Positions 43,911 to 53,104 are shown, counted from the stretch's first letter. The stretch: DNA of 64,000 nucleotides from CAZQYB01 sp964582985 (GCA_964582985.1 CAZOUM010000004.1:1-64000), one strand, 5' to 3'. A program made the numbers and translations. The notes: generated by a model from the letters alone, not told the origin.

Positions 43911-45221
43911 ATGGCTGAACGAGTCGTAATAACCGGAATGGGTATTGTTTGCCCACTGGGACACGATGTTGAGAGTGTTTGGCAGGCTATGTTGGCGGGC
44001 AAAAGCGGAATGGCCCCAACAACCATTTTCGACGCCTCGACTTTCCCGTCTACTTTCGGCGCCGAAGTTAAAGATTACGACTTTACAAAGTACGTGAACA
44101 ATGCCCAATTGCACGAACACGGCAACCGTGGTTCCTGCTTTGTTCTTGGGGCAGCGGGCCAGGCCTGCAGTCAGGCTGGGATTGATATCGAAACCAACAA
44201 GCCCGCCGACGGCATCGACCGCAGCAGATTGGGAATTTATCTGGGGGCAGGCGAAGGCTCTGTCGACAATGATGTATTTTTCCGCGCTCTTGTGAAAGCG
44301 TGGGACACCAGCAGCAGCCGGATGGATTGGGGCCGATGGGCGGAAGTTGCTTTCGGTCAGATGGACCCAATGCGGGAACTCGAACAGGAACCGAATATGC
44401 CCGCCGCCCATATCGCATTGCTCACCGGCGCACGAGGGCCGACCAGAAGCTGTCTCACCGCCTGTGCCGCCAGCACTCAGGCCGTCGGTGAAGCAATGAT
44501 GATTATTCGCAGGGGTGACGCGGACGCGATGATTGCAGGCGGCGCGCATTCGATGATACATCCGTTGGGTGTCACCGGCTTCAACCGCCTTACCGCCCTC
44601 TCGACCAGAAACGACAGTCCCGAAACCGCGTCAAGGCCCTTTACAGCAAGCAGAGATGGTTTCGTCCTTGGCGAAGGCGCCGCTGTTTTGATTCTGGAAT
44701 CGTTGGAATCCGCGAAAAAGAGAGGAGCAAAAATCCTCGCCGAAGTCATCGGCTACGGCAGCAGTTCAGATGCCTTCAGAGTCACCGATATGCACGAAGA
44801 AGGCAGAGGCCCAATACAGGCAATCACCGCCGCCTTAGCTGATGCAGGCATAAGCTATAAGGATGTTGACTACATAAACACACACGGCACAGCCACAACA
44901 GAGAACGACTCAATAGAAACCAAGGCTATCAAGGCCGTTTTCAAAGAAAGGGCAAAGAACGTTCCCGCCAGCAGTGTCAAAAGTATGCTCGGCCACTTAA
45001 TCGGTGCAGCCGGCGCGGCAGAATTGATTAGCTGTGTGCTGGCCATACGTGATAATATAGTCCCGCCGACAATGAACCTGAACGACCCCGACCCGCAGCT
45101 CGATTTGGATTATGTGCCGAACGAGCTGAGAAAAATGCCGGTCAATATCGCGATGAATGAGTCCTTCGGCTTCGGCGGACAAAACAATGTCGTAATCGTT
45201 AAAAAATACGAAGAAAATTAA
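43911..45221 (+). CDS. fabF: Beta-ketoacyl-ACP synthase II (FabF-like)
   Basis: The 436-residue product has the full Cys-His-His set: C185 in CLTACAAST, H325 in NTHGTATTEND and H362 in KSMLGHLIGAAG. It condenses malonyl-ACP with an acyl chain. The ATG follows the stop of the altered ketosynthase directly, which supports a stoichiometric pair. The block (dehydratase, ACP, dehydratase, two ketosynthases) contains no ketoreductase, enoyl reductase or malonyl transferase, so those steps must come from elsewhere. Confidence 0.92.
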   Translation: MAERVVITGMGIVCPLGHDVESVWQAMLAGKSGMAPTTIFDASTFPSTFGAEVKDYDFTKYVNNAQLHEHGNRGSCFVLGAAGQACSQAGIDIETNKPADGIDRSRLGIYLGAGEGSVDNDVFFRALVKAWDTSSSRMDWGRWAEVAFGQMDPMRELEQEPNMPAAHIALLTGARGPTRSCLTACAASTQAVGEAMMIIRRGDADAMIAGGAHSMIHPLGVTGFNRLTALSTRNDSPETASRPFTASRDGFVLGEGAAVLILESLESAKKRGAKILAEVIGYGSSSDAFRVTDMHEEGRGPIQAITAALADAGISYKDVDYINTHGTATTENDSIETKAIKAVFKERAKNVPASSVKSMLGHLIGAAGAAELISCVLAIRDNIVPPTMNLNDPDPQLDLDYVPNELRKMPVNIAMNESFGFGGQNNVVIVKKYEEN

Positions 45222-45267
45222 AAAGTAAAAGGCAAATAATCGCAATACGCACGACGCAACACGAATT

Positions 45268-46566
45268 ATGATTGATATTAAGCAAATACGAGAAAATCCG
45301 GAAAAGTTCAAAAAAGCCGCAAAAGATAAGTACTTCGATGTGGACATAGACAAACTGCTTGGCTTCGATGCTCGTCTTAGATACCGAAAAACACAACTTC
45401 AGGATATATCCACAAGAATAAATGAACTCGGAAAATCAGTACCAAAGCTTCCAAAAGCTGAAAGACAGCAAGTAATAACTGAACTTTCAAAACTAAAACA
45501 AAAAGCCTCCGCTCTTGATGAAAAGCTGAAAGAACTGCAGCGGAAATTCGATGAGCTGATGCTTTATGTGCCGCAGCCGGCTGATGATGATGTGCCTCTC
45601 GGCAAGGATGACACAGAAAACGTCGAAATAAGAAAAGAGGGCGAAATAAGAGAATTCGATTTCGAACCTAAAGACCACGTTCAATTAGGTCTGGACTTGG
45701 GCATTATAGACATCGAAAGAGGTGTCAAGTTAGCCGGGACAAGAAATTACCTGCTCAAAGGTGATGGCGCGCTATTACATTGGGCGCTGTTGCGGTTCGC
45801 AATAGATTCTATGGTCAACAAAGGATATGTGCCCATGTCTGTCCCCGTTCTTATGAAGGATGAGGCTATGACAGGCACGGGCTTCTTCCCCGGCTCCGAA
45901 GACCAGACATACCAGACGGTTAGAGACAATCTGAATCTGGCTGGGACCGCTGAGGTTCCGCTCACGGCTTATCATTCCGGTGAAATTCTAAAAGCAGAAC
46001 AGCTGCCCTTAAAGTACTTCGCACTTTCAAGCTGTTTCCGACGCGAAGCCGGCGCCGCCGGCAAAGACACCTACGGCCTGTACAGAATCCACCAGTTCGA
46101 CAAGGTCGAGCAGGTGGTTATTTGTAAAAACAGCGTCGAGGAAAGCAACAAATTCCACGATGAAATCCTGGCCAACTCCGAAGCCGTAATGCAGGCCCTC
46201 GAACTGCCCTACCGCATCGTCAACGTCTGTACCGGCGACTTAGGCAGAGGCCAGGCCAAGAAATTCGACATCGAAGCCTGGATGCCTTCGCGCGGCAACT
46301 ACTGCGAAACCCACAGCGCAAGCAAGTTGTACGATTTTCAGGCAAGAAGACTGAATCTCCGCTACAAAGACCCCGCAACCAAAAAGAACATCTTCTGCCA
46401 CACTTTGAATAATACAGTAATCGCAAGCCCGCGAATCCTGATACCAATCCTGGAGCTTTACCAAAACGCGGATGGCTCAGTCACAATACCGAAAGTCCTC
46501 CGCCCGTATATGGGCGGGAAAGAGAAGCTTGTCCCCGCGAAGGCGGGGAACCAAGAACAACCTTAA
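45268..46566 (+). CDS. serS: Seryl-tRNA synthetase
   Basis: The 432-residue product charges tRNA-Ser. It has the N-terminal antiparallel coiled-coil arm (about 25-100) and a class II catalytic core with motif 2 in SSCFRREAGAAGKDTYGLYR and motif 3 near HTLNNTVIASPRILIPILE. The natural C-terminus (LRPYMGGKEKL) is followed by VPAKAGNQEQP, which is encoded by a short palindromic repeat. It is 46 bases after the fabF-like gene. The end of the gene runs to within 16 bases of the next start. Confidence 0.93.
   Translation: MIDIKQIRENPEKFKKAAKDKYFDVDIDKLLGFDARLRYRKTQLQDISTRINELGKSVPKLPKAERQQVITELSKLKQKASALDEKLKELQRKFDELMLYVPQPADDDVPLGKDDTENVEIRKEGEIREFDFEPKDHVQLGLDLGIIDIERGVKLAGTRNYLLKGDGALLHWALLRFAIDSMVNKGYVPMSVPVLMKDEAMTGTGFFPGSEDQTYQTVRDNLNLAGTAEVPLTAYHSGEILKAEQLPLKYFALSSCFRREAGAAGKDTYGLYRIHQFDKVEQVVICKNSVEESNKFHDEILANSEAVMQALELPYRIVNVCTGDLGRGQAKKFDIEAWMPSRGNYCETHSASKLYDFQARRLNLRYKDPATKKNIFCHTLNNTVIASPRILIPILELYQNADGSVTIPKVLRPYMGGKEKLVPAKAGNQEQP
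46532..46549. repeat. Short GC-rich palindromic repeat in the serS tail
   Basis: TCCCCGC (46532-46538) and GCGGGGA (46543-46549) form a 7-bp stem with loop GAAG. A degenerate relative lies at 62914-62937. It resembles widespread 'CCCGC-GAA-GCGGG' intergenic repeats. Confidence 0.6.
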
Positions 46567-46582
46567 TCAAGGGGGACAACTC

Positions 46583-46999
46583 ATGAAAAAAGAAGAAGTT
46601 TTCGAATTTATCAGAAAAAATCCTGTCTTCGCACTCGCCACCGCCGAAGACAACAAACCCCACGTCCGCAATATAATGCTCTACCGCGCCGATGAAAACG
46701 GCATAATCTTCAACACGGGCGAGAACAAAGATGTCCACCACCAGCTCCAGGCCAATCCCCAGGTGGAATTATGCTTTTACAACCCTGACCAACAGGTGCA
46801 AGTAAGAATTGAAGGCACCGTCGAGGTGCTTGAGGACATCGAGCTAAAAAAGCAGGTTGTTAAAGATTTTCCGTTCTTAAAGGAGTGGGTCGACCGAGAA
46901 GGCTACGATGTCCTGATTGTCTACTGCCTGAAAAACGCCAAAGCCACCCCATGGACCATGGAAACCACCTTCCAGCCAAAAGAATACATCCAACTCTGA
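46583..46999 (+). CDS. Pyridoxamine 5'-phosphate oxidase-fold protein
   Basis: The 138-residue product has the split-barrel FMN-binding fold: ALATAEDNKPHVRNIMLYR and a second strand group ending QVRIEGTVEVLED. Short members bind flavin or related cofactors, and many have no known substrate. It lacks features needed to call it PdxH. The ATG at 46583 has GGGGG upstream. It follows serS by 16 bases, probably in the same transcript. Confidence 0.8.
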   Translation: MKKEEVFEFIRKNPVFALATAEDNKPHVRNIMLYRADENGIIFNTGENKDVHHQLQANPQVELCFYNPDQQVQVRIEGTVEVLEDIELKKQVVKDFPFLKEWVDREGYDVLIVYCLKNAKATPWTMETTFQPKEYIQL

Positions 47000-47213
47000 C
47001 CTTGCGTGAGCGCACCCGCCTCTCAGCCCCGCGTAGTAAACTGAACAGTGAGATCCCTAGCCTGGGCCTTACCGGCGCAGATTTTTCTTTACGTATAATG
47101 ACAAGTATATATGATTTATGAGGCTACCGCGGGTGCACAATTTGTGCCACCTACGCTCATAGGCTACACAGGACCGCGAAAATCCGGACCTATCCGACAA
47201 GGATTAGAACGCT

Positions 47214-47843
47214 ATGTGTGGAACAAGTTATCAAGTATGGTCACTTGTGTTTCAAGGTTTGATGGCTTTAGGCACTTTTGCCGTCGCAATCCTTGCCATA
47301 TGGGGACCGTGGATCCGCTCAAAGCTTGCGCCTCCTAAGTTAACACTCCTTCCACACAACATCCGAGGCATCGTGACCAAGTTCACAGATGGCCCACGCG
47401 TAATATACTACCAATTGAAGGTGCGCAATCTGCGACCGTGGGCAACGGCAAGGAACTGCCGCGTCCTGCTGCGCCGTATTGAACGGCGTGGTCCGGACCA
47501 AGTCTTCAGAGCACTCCCCGAGGCTGTGCCACCCCAGTTTGTGTGGTCGCCAGCTCCGCAGACGCCGCCACTTATCACGCTCACAAAGGAAGAATATCTT
47601 GATTTCGGCCGCTTAACGGAAGATGCCTCACATTTTGAACCGGTGCTTTCTTGGTATCCAAATAATTTCCAAGGATTTGTCGGCCCAAACCAAGCCGTTC
47701 GATACTCCCTTGAGGTTGTTGCTGACGCTTTCTCACAAAAGCACTTCAACGTTTTTGAGATAGCTTGGAATGGGCAATGGAGCGACAACCTTGATGAGAT
47801 GAGCCAGAACCTGACTATTCGAGAAATTACTACGCGCGACTAA
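47214..47843 (+). CDS. Hypothetical membrane-anchored protein
   Basis: The 209-residue product has one N-terminal membrane segment (about 10-32, WSLVFQGLMALGTFAVAILA) and a soluble domain that is probably beta-rich. I do not recognise the family. It stands between the oxidase-fold gene and a repeat-rich gap. No nearby gene indicates a function. The ATG at 47214 lacks a clear ribosome binding sequence. The 214-base gap upstream holds a short GCACAA-T-TTGTGC palindrome and no evident gene. Confidence 0.5.
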   Translation: MCGTSYQVWSLVFQGLMALGTFAVAILAIWGPWIRSKLAPPKLTLLPHNIRGIVTKFTDGPRVIYYQLKVRNLRPWATARNCRVLLRRIERRGPDQVFRALPEAVPPQFVWSPAPQTPPLITLTKEEYLDFGRLTEDASHFEPVLSWYPNNFQGFVGPNQAVRYSLEVVADAFSQKHFNVFEIAWNGQWSDNLDEMSQNLTIREITTRD

Positions 47844-48221
47844 TGGCGGTGGTACTTAAGCTATCCGGTTCAGTTGCTAAAAAAACTATGCTCTTGTTGT
47901 ATCGATAACCTAAAACGACATCTCTCGGATGGTCAGATAGACCCTTATGGATATGATATCTTGGAAGACACCTCACGGTTCTGAGATTTCCTCCGTGCTC
48001 TCTGTGTGCTCTGTGGCAAATTTCCTTTTGTGCCTTTTCGTGGCTAAAGCAAAACTGTGTCAATCAGTGTTAATCCGTGTCTAAAATTAGCCTTGAGTCT
48101 TTGGTCTTGAGTATGTAATCTGTTTCGACGTGGATGACATACAGCGAAGATTAGCTTTGATTGATAAGCGACCCGGCCTGGGCTATGGCTTATGGGATAT
48201 ATCAGATTAGGAGGTTCAAAA
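47844..48221. other. Gene-free stretch with dispersed repeat
   Basis: No supported gene was found in this gap. It contains a dispersed repeat (47989-48086) and, at its right end, the AGGAGG ribosome binding sequence (48209-48214) of the C45-type gene. The short frames within it look like chance products of the repeat. Confidence 0.6.
47989..48086. repeat. Interspersed 'CTCTGTGGC / AATCCGTGTC' repeat
   Basis: The stretch contains CTCCGTGCTCTCTGTG, GCTCTGTGGCAAATTTCC, TTCGTGGCTAAAGC and AATCAGTGTTAATCCGTGTC. Related strings lie at 7541-7645, 62267-62290 and 62967-63000. The type is common in environmental genomes. It may derive from a mobile or recombinogenic repeat. Confidence 0.5.
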
Positions 48222-49652
48222 ATGGAAAAGGTTTTGACGGTCTTTTTATCACTGTTGCTGTCTTTGGCCTTCGGTTTAACAGGCTGCGCCCCGGAGGGCA
48301 CTCTTGCCGTCAGTGAAGCCTACATTACAGTAAAAGAAAAAGAGTGGCTCCAAAAGGCTTATCGATATGACAAGAATGGATGGATTTATTTGCATATTGA
48401 AGGAGGACCTTTTGAAAGAGGGTTCCAGCGGGGCTACTTGACCGCCAATGAAACTGATGAGTTCCTAAGAACCACAGCTTATCTACAAGAATTTCAGACC
48501 GGCAAAGAGCTCGATTTTTTTGTTAAAGCAGCTACCAAGCTTTTCAGGAACAAAGTTTCCAAAGAATACATTGAAGAAATCAAAGGCATGGTGGCGGGAA
48601 TGACCAAGGCTGGTAAAGAAGTAACCTTTGAAGAAATGCTCTTTATGAATGGATTTATTGATGTTATTTGGTACTGGTGGCCTCAGGAGAAAAAATCACG
48701 GGCAACACACGGCCCCGGCTGCAGCGCTTTTATCGCCACCGGAGATGCAACTGCTGACGGCAAAATAGTCATGGCTCATAATTCCTGGGCCTCTTATGCT
48801 CTTCTTAGATTTTGCAATATTATCGTCGACATTGTCCCTGACAAAGGACACCCAATCCTGATGCAATCCTGGGGGCCCTGCATATATAGTGCCACGGATT
48901 TCTTCATCACTGGAGCCGGCTTAATCGGTGTGGAGACCACCATCGGAGGTTTTGGCGGGTACAATGATAAAGGCAGTCCCGTTTTTGAAAGGGCCAGGAA
49001 AGCAATGCAGTACGCCAACAGCATCGATGAATGGGCCGAAATAATGATTGAGAACAATAATGGTGCTTATGCGAATTCCTGGCTGCTGGGAGATATTAAA
49101 ACCGGCCAGATTGCTCGTCTTGAGCTTGGCTTAAAGCACCACAGTTTAGAGAAAAAGACAAGTGGATACATTTCGGGTTCAAATGTTGCGGATAATATAA
49201 AGATTTTAAGAGAAGAGACCAAATCTACCTATGATGATATAAGAGACAGATGTGTGGCCCGCCGAGAACGATGGAAACAGCTTATGAAAGAACACTATGG
49301 AAATATTGATGTTGAAATTGCCAAAAGAATGCTGGCCGACCATTATGACGTCTATTTGGAAAAGGAAAATCCGAGTTCCAGAACAATATGCGGCCACCAC
49401 GAATTAGACGATGGAAGTATTCCGGGAACCCGAGGTGCTTATCGTCCTGGCGGAGCCATCGACGGAAAAGTTGTTGACTCGGATATGGCAAAGAATTGGC
49501 AGTTCTGGGCCAAATGGGGAAGCTCTTGCGACATTGGCTTCGATGCAAAGCAGTTCCTGGAAAAACACACTCAGTATGACTGGCTTCAAGGATACTTAAA
49601 AGATTTACCTGCCAAGCCTTGGACTATTTTCCCTGCTAAGGAAAGAGAATGA
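48222..49652 (+). CDS. C45-type N-terminal-nucleophile hydrolase/acyltransferase, lipoprotein
   Basis: The 476-residue product has a lipoprotein signal (LTGC, Cys22) and a region resembling the acyl-CoA:6-aminopenicillanate acyltransferase/phospholipase-B-like NTN hydrolases. The likely nucleophile is C167 in HGPGCSAFIATGDATADG; enzymes of this family usually expose it by autocleavage just before this Cys. The C-terminal part (TRGAYRPGGAIDGKVVD) also looks like the PLB-like group. The substrate, perhaps an amide or lipid, is unknown. AGGAGG lies seven bases before the ATG at 48222. It is a single gene 72 bases before comEC. Confidence 0.75.
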   Translation: MEKVLTVFLSLLLSLAFGLTGCAPEGTLAVSEAYITVKEKEWLQKAYRYDKNGWIYLHIEGGPFERGFQRGYLTANETDEFLRTTAYLQEFQTGKELDFFVKAATKLFRNKVSKEYIEEIKGMVAGMTKAGKEVTFEEMLFMNGFIDVIWYWWPQEKKSRATHGPGCSAFIATGDATADGKIVMAHNSWASYALLRFCNIIVDIVPDKGHPILMQSWGPCIYSATDFFITGAGLIGVETTIGGFGGYNDKGSPVFERARKAMQYANSIDEWAEIMIENNNGAYANSWLLGDIKTGQIARLELGLKHHSLEKKTSGYISGSNVADNIKILREETKSTYDDIRDRCVARRERWKQLMKEHYGNIDVEIAKRMLADHYDVYLEKENPSSRTICGHHELDDGSIPGTRGAYRPGGAIDGKVVDSDMAKNWQFWAKWGSSCDIGFDAKQFLEKHTQYDWLQGYLKDLPAKPWTIFPAKERE

Positions 49653-49724
49653 TTTTCCCATAGGGAGGATTCGTCTGAGTTTAGCCCATATATATTTACT
49701 TGCCACTAATGGAGTAGGCCTGTT

Positions 49725-52310
49725 TTGGACGATATCCAGCGAAAATTAGCTCTGATTGATGCACAACTGGCCGCCGGCCCCCTAAATTCTTACAAACAAG
49801 TCATAAGCACAGCCCCCCTGCTGTTCGCAGCAACAGGCCTAATCGCAGGCATCCTTATACAAAACGTTTTGTTCGAGCCGCGAATCATTTGGTTCTGGCT
49901 AACACTGCTCGCTCTCGGCGCAATAGCAGCAGTTCTAATCTTTGCTCTTGCAACAAAAACCAAACTTGGCCCTTTCGCACTTGTGCTCTTGAGCTTTTGT
50001 GCCCTTATTTGCTTTACCTGTCTCGGTGCAATTCGGCTGACCAGCTTTCGTGCGTATAAGCCAAATGACATTCGCAATTTCGTCACCAACCAGCGCACGC
50101 TCGCAACAATTCGCGGCCGTATTGTCACCCAGCCATATATCGAGCAGCGACGGTGGACGTTTGCGAAGTTTAAGCCCACCGACCCGGCCACCAGTTTTTA
50201 TCTCAAGATGCACCAGGTAGAGGCTGTCAACGGCTGGTCAGACGCAACCGGTACTGTCCGCGTACAGGTTGATGAGCCGGTGCTGGACTTAAAGACAGGC
50301 GATTACATTCAGATGTATTGCTGGCTGGACAGATTCAAACCACCGACTAACCCGGGCCAATTCAATATAGCCACGTACTTAGCGCGGAAAAATGTTTTTG
50401 TCGCCGCCTCCGTCAAATCCCGAGACGGCATTGAGATTCTTCGCTTCGCTCAGAATGACGGGTGGTCGGGTATTTTTACAAAAGTAAAAATGAAACTTCG
50501 GGAAACAGCCACACAAGCGTTGCTAGGTAATCTGTCACCGGAAGATAAAAACCGAGGTCTGCTTGAAGCTCTGTTGCTGGGATATAGAGGAAACATCGAC
50601 AGCAGCACGTACAGGGCCTTTCGCAAGACCGGCCTGCTGCATCTTATCAGTCTGTCCGGAATGCACCTCGGTATCTTGATAGGCGTTATATGGTTGTTAT
50701 GCAGAGTGGCAGGTCTGATGAAACCCACCCGCGCGATTATTTGTATAATTGCCATAGGCATCTTTTTGCTGATTGTCCCGCCGAGGGCACCTACCGTAAG
50801 AGCGGCTATTATCGGTTGGGTTTTCTGCGCGTCATTTCTCTTTCGCCGCAAGTCCAATTCCATCAACACATTATCATTAGCGGCAATAATTCTTCTACTT
50901 GTAAGGCCGACGCAATTATTCGAAGCCGGCTGGCAGCTATCATTTGCATCCGTGCTCGGGATTTTGCTTTTTTGCTACCGAATCCACTTCTTTCTATATG
51001 AGAAAATAACAGGTCTGCCCTGGCGTAAAAAAGCCCCAAAGGCCAAACCGTTTTTTCGCATAGTTGCGAGGCCGGGGCCATATTTATTGCGATTATTTTC
51101 CACAGGCCTTACAGCCTGGGTAGCCGGTGCTGGTGTCCTGTTGTATCATTTTTATACGATTAACCCGCTGACGAGTATCTGGACCATCGTTGCCTTTCCA
51201 TTTGTTGCTCTGATCTTAACCATTGGGTATTTGAAGATTATTTTGTCATTGCTGCTGCCAACTATCGCGGCACTGTTGGGCGTAATAGTCACAGCATTAG
51301 CCGGTTTGCTTATTTGGATTGTCGAGCACATCGCCGCCCTGGGTCTTTCACAGATTTTAATAGGTCACGTTCCGCTTGCACTAATAATTTTATATTACTG
51401 TTTTGTTCTTTTTGCCGGTGCCGGCTTTCGACGGCCCTTAATCAAAAAAGTCATCTGCACGGTGGTAGTCTTGGCGATAGTTGGTTTTTTGGGTGTTACC
51501 AAGTGGCAAAGGACACATCGGGACAATTTAGTGCTCACCTGTCTCGATGTCGGCCACGGCCAGGCGATATTCGTCCAACTGCCGGGTAGCGCTAATATCT
51601 TGTTTGATGCGGGGTCTTTCTACAAAAGCAACATAGGACAGCGAGTTGTTGCGCCGTTTCTCGATTACATAGGCACAAATACAATTGATGCAATTATCAT
51701 AAGTCACAATGACACAGACCATATCAACGGTATTCCTGAAGTTGTCGAACACTGCAAAGTCAAAGCCGTTTATGCCAACGATGCATTCTTCAGTAGAACA
51801 GACCCGTGGGCCACAGCTGAGTTTCTGAACAAATTGCTACACGAAAGAGGTTTCAAAATAAAACCCTTAGAGGAAGATTTGGACTTGAGTCGTAGTGCTA
51901 ATATAAGAATGCTTTGGCCGAGTGAAGACATCTCTCAGAATGAGGAGTTAAGCGACAACGACAAATCGCAGGTTTCGCTGATCGAGTTTGCCGGCAGGAA
52001 GATGCTTCTGTGTTCCGACATCGAAAAATTTGCACAAAAGGAGCTTCTTCGAATGTTCCCAAATCTAAAACCCGATGTCATCATCGTTCCCCATCACGGG
52101 TCAGTCAACACAATGGCCACTGAATTTCTCCAAACCCTTGACGCGGATATTTCGATATGCAGTTGCAGCAGAAGGTCGTACGAAAAGCAATTAGCTGAAA
52201 AACCGGCGAACAATACAAAGACCTTCTATACGCCCAAAGACGGAGCCATTGCTGTTCGCATCGACACCGAAGGCGCGTTGCGAACAGAAACGTTTGCAGA
52301 ACGACAATAG
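49725..52310 (+). CDS. comEC: ComEC/Rec2 DNA-internalisation channel
   Basis: The 861-residue product has an N-terminal region with two or three membrane segments, an OB-fold-like external domain, the competence membrane domain (about 280-580; LLHLISLSGMHLGILIG) and a C-terminal metallo-beta-lactamase domain (about 600-850) with HNDTDHING and VPHHGSVN. ComEC moves single-stranded DNA into the cytoplasm during transformation. The start is a TTG with GGAG upstream. Residues 235-245 (GIEILRFAQND) are encoded by a well-known type of short repeat, apparently inserted in frame. Confidence 0.9.
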   Translation: MDDIQRKLALIDAQLAAGPLNSYKQVISTAPLLFAATGLIAGILIQNVLFEPRIIWFWLTLLALGAIAAVLIFALATKTKLGPFALVLLSFCALICFTCLGAIRLTSFRAYKPNDIRNFVTNQRTLATIRGRIVTQPYIEQRRWTFAKFKPTDPATSFYLKMHQVEAVNGWSDATGTVRVQVDEPVLDLKTGDYIQMYCWLDRFKPPTNPGQFNIATYLARKNVFVAASVKSRDGIEILRFAQNDGWSGIFTKVKMKLRETATQALLGNLSPEDKNRGLLEALLLGYRGNIDSSTYRAFRKTGLLHLISLSGMHLGILIGVIWLLCRVAGLMKPTRAIICIIAIGIFLLIVPPRAPTVRAAIIGWVFCASFLFRRKSNSINTLSLAAIILLLVRPTQLFEAGWQLSFASVLGILLFCYRIHFFLYEKITGLPWRKKAPKAKPFFRIVARPGPYLLRLFSTGLTAWVAGAGVLLYHFYTINPLTSIWTIVAFPFVALILTIGYLKIILSLLLPTIAALLGVIVTALAGLLIWIVEHIAALGLSQILIGHVPLALIILYYCFVLFAGAGFRRPLIKKVICTVVVLAIVGFLGVTKWQRTHRDNLVLTCLDVGHGQAIFVQLPGSANILFDAGSFYKSNIGQRVVAPFLDYIGTNTIDAIIISHNDTDHINGIPEVVEHCKVKAVYANDAFFSRTDPWATAEFLNKLLHERGFKIKPLEEDLDLSRSANIRMLWPSEDISQNEELSDNDKSQVSLIEFAGRKMLLCSDIEKFAQKELLRMFPNLKPDVIIVPHHGSVNTMATEFLQTLDADISICSCSRRSYEKQLAEKPANNTKTFYTPKDGAIAVRIDTEGALRTETFAERQ
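50433..50462. repeat. In-frame 'RFAQND' repeat inside comEC
   Basis: The DNA around GATTCTTCGCTTCGCTCAG matches a short repeat that is frequent between genes of many bacteria. The ends ATTCT/AGAAT can pair. Here it encodes EILRFAQND in the external domain of ComEC. Confidence 0.65.
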
Positions 52311-52329
52311 ACTTGAGCTTCGCCCGTGC

Positions 52330-52383
52330 CGCGTATTGCGCAAGAAAATTTTACGCAATACGCGATGCGATATACGCAATACG
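52330..52383. repeat. Inverted and direct repeat between convergent genes
   Basis: CGCGTATTGCG (52330-52340) and CGCAATACGCG (52354-52364) form an 11-bp stem around an AAAATTTT-containing loop, and TACGCAATACG recurs at 52373-52383. It fills the gap between comEC and the OmpA-type gene and might help end both transcripts. Confidence 0.55.
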
Positions 52384-52388
52384 AGCCA

Positions 52389-53054
52389 TCACCTCATATG
52401 AACAACTATTTCAACTCTCCGGTTCTTGGCCTTGCCGCTTACAGTCGTATTGGAAACCACCGGTCTGGATTTCCCGCAGCCTATCTCCCGAATCCTGTCT
52501 TCCCGAATCCCGCGTTTAACCAGGTACCTGAGCACGGTAAGAGCCCGCTGCGCCGAGAGCTCCCAGTTGTCTTTCCACATCTTTTTTGTTGCTTTGATTG
52601 GGTCCGAATCAGTATGGCCGACCACGTCTATCTGTCTGTCCGCGTACCGGCTCTGAAGCACCGAGTAAATATGGTCCAGGTCGGCACTTGTCGCCTTTCT
52701 CAACTCGGCCTTTCCCACCTCGAAAAGTATCGTGTTCGGAAGCGTTACCGTGATTGTCCCGGCCGAAGGGTCCAAGCTAACATCGTAGCCCTCCCCGAAA
52801 CCCAGGATTTCCCCTGGCGTTCGCTTGCGCTCGTCAATCTCTCTCTGAAGCTGGGCAATCGTCTGCCGGTCCTGTAGACGCGCCTTCTCCAGCCTCTCCC
52901 TTTCCTCCTTTTCACCGAGCCTTAGGCCCTCACAATTGTTATACAGTACTTCGCAGTTATTATACTTTCCCTCCCAGTTAGTGCACCCGGACAAAAACGC
53001 AACTGATACAAGACCGATAAGCACAAGGATTCTTTTTTTGTTGGTGGTTCGCAT
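52389..53054 (-). CDS. OmpA-family outer-membrane lipoprotein
   Basis: The 221-residue product has a lipoprotein signal with C24 (FLSGC), a coiled-coil linker (about 45-80) and an OmpA-like peptidoglycan-binding domain (about 100-221; VVGHTDSDPIKA and NWELSAQRALTVLRYLVKRG). It would tie the outer membrane to the wall. YNNCE is repeated twice just after the signal. It resembles Pal/MotB-like C-terminal domains, and lies 50 bases after the prepilin peptidase start, on the same strand. Confidence 0.87.
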   Translation of the reverse strand: MRTTNKKRILVLIGLVSVAFLSGCTNWEGKYNNCEVLYNNCEGLRLGEKEERERLEKARLQDRQTIAQLQREIDERKRTPGEILGFGEGYDVSLDPSAGTITVTLPNTILFEVGKAELRKATSADLDHIYSVLQSRYADRQIDVVGHTDSDPIKATKKMWKDNWELSAQRALTVLRYLVKRGIREDRIREIGCGKSRPVVSNTTVSGKAKNRRVEIVVHMR

Positions 53055-53104
53055 TTTGATATCTCCTTAATATTAGTATTGTCGGCAATCCTTTTTTCGA
53101 TTCT

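Noticed and set aside
43878..44561. Long minus-strand frame (227 codons) opposite the ketosynthase gene
   Set aside because: It is antisense to a clear, conserved gene, and its translation is Cys/Arg/His-rich without recognisable motifs.
47830..48301. Short minus-strand frames near the dispersed repeat
   Set aside because: They are translations of the repeat itself and of the start of the C45-type gene, with no ribosome binding sequence.
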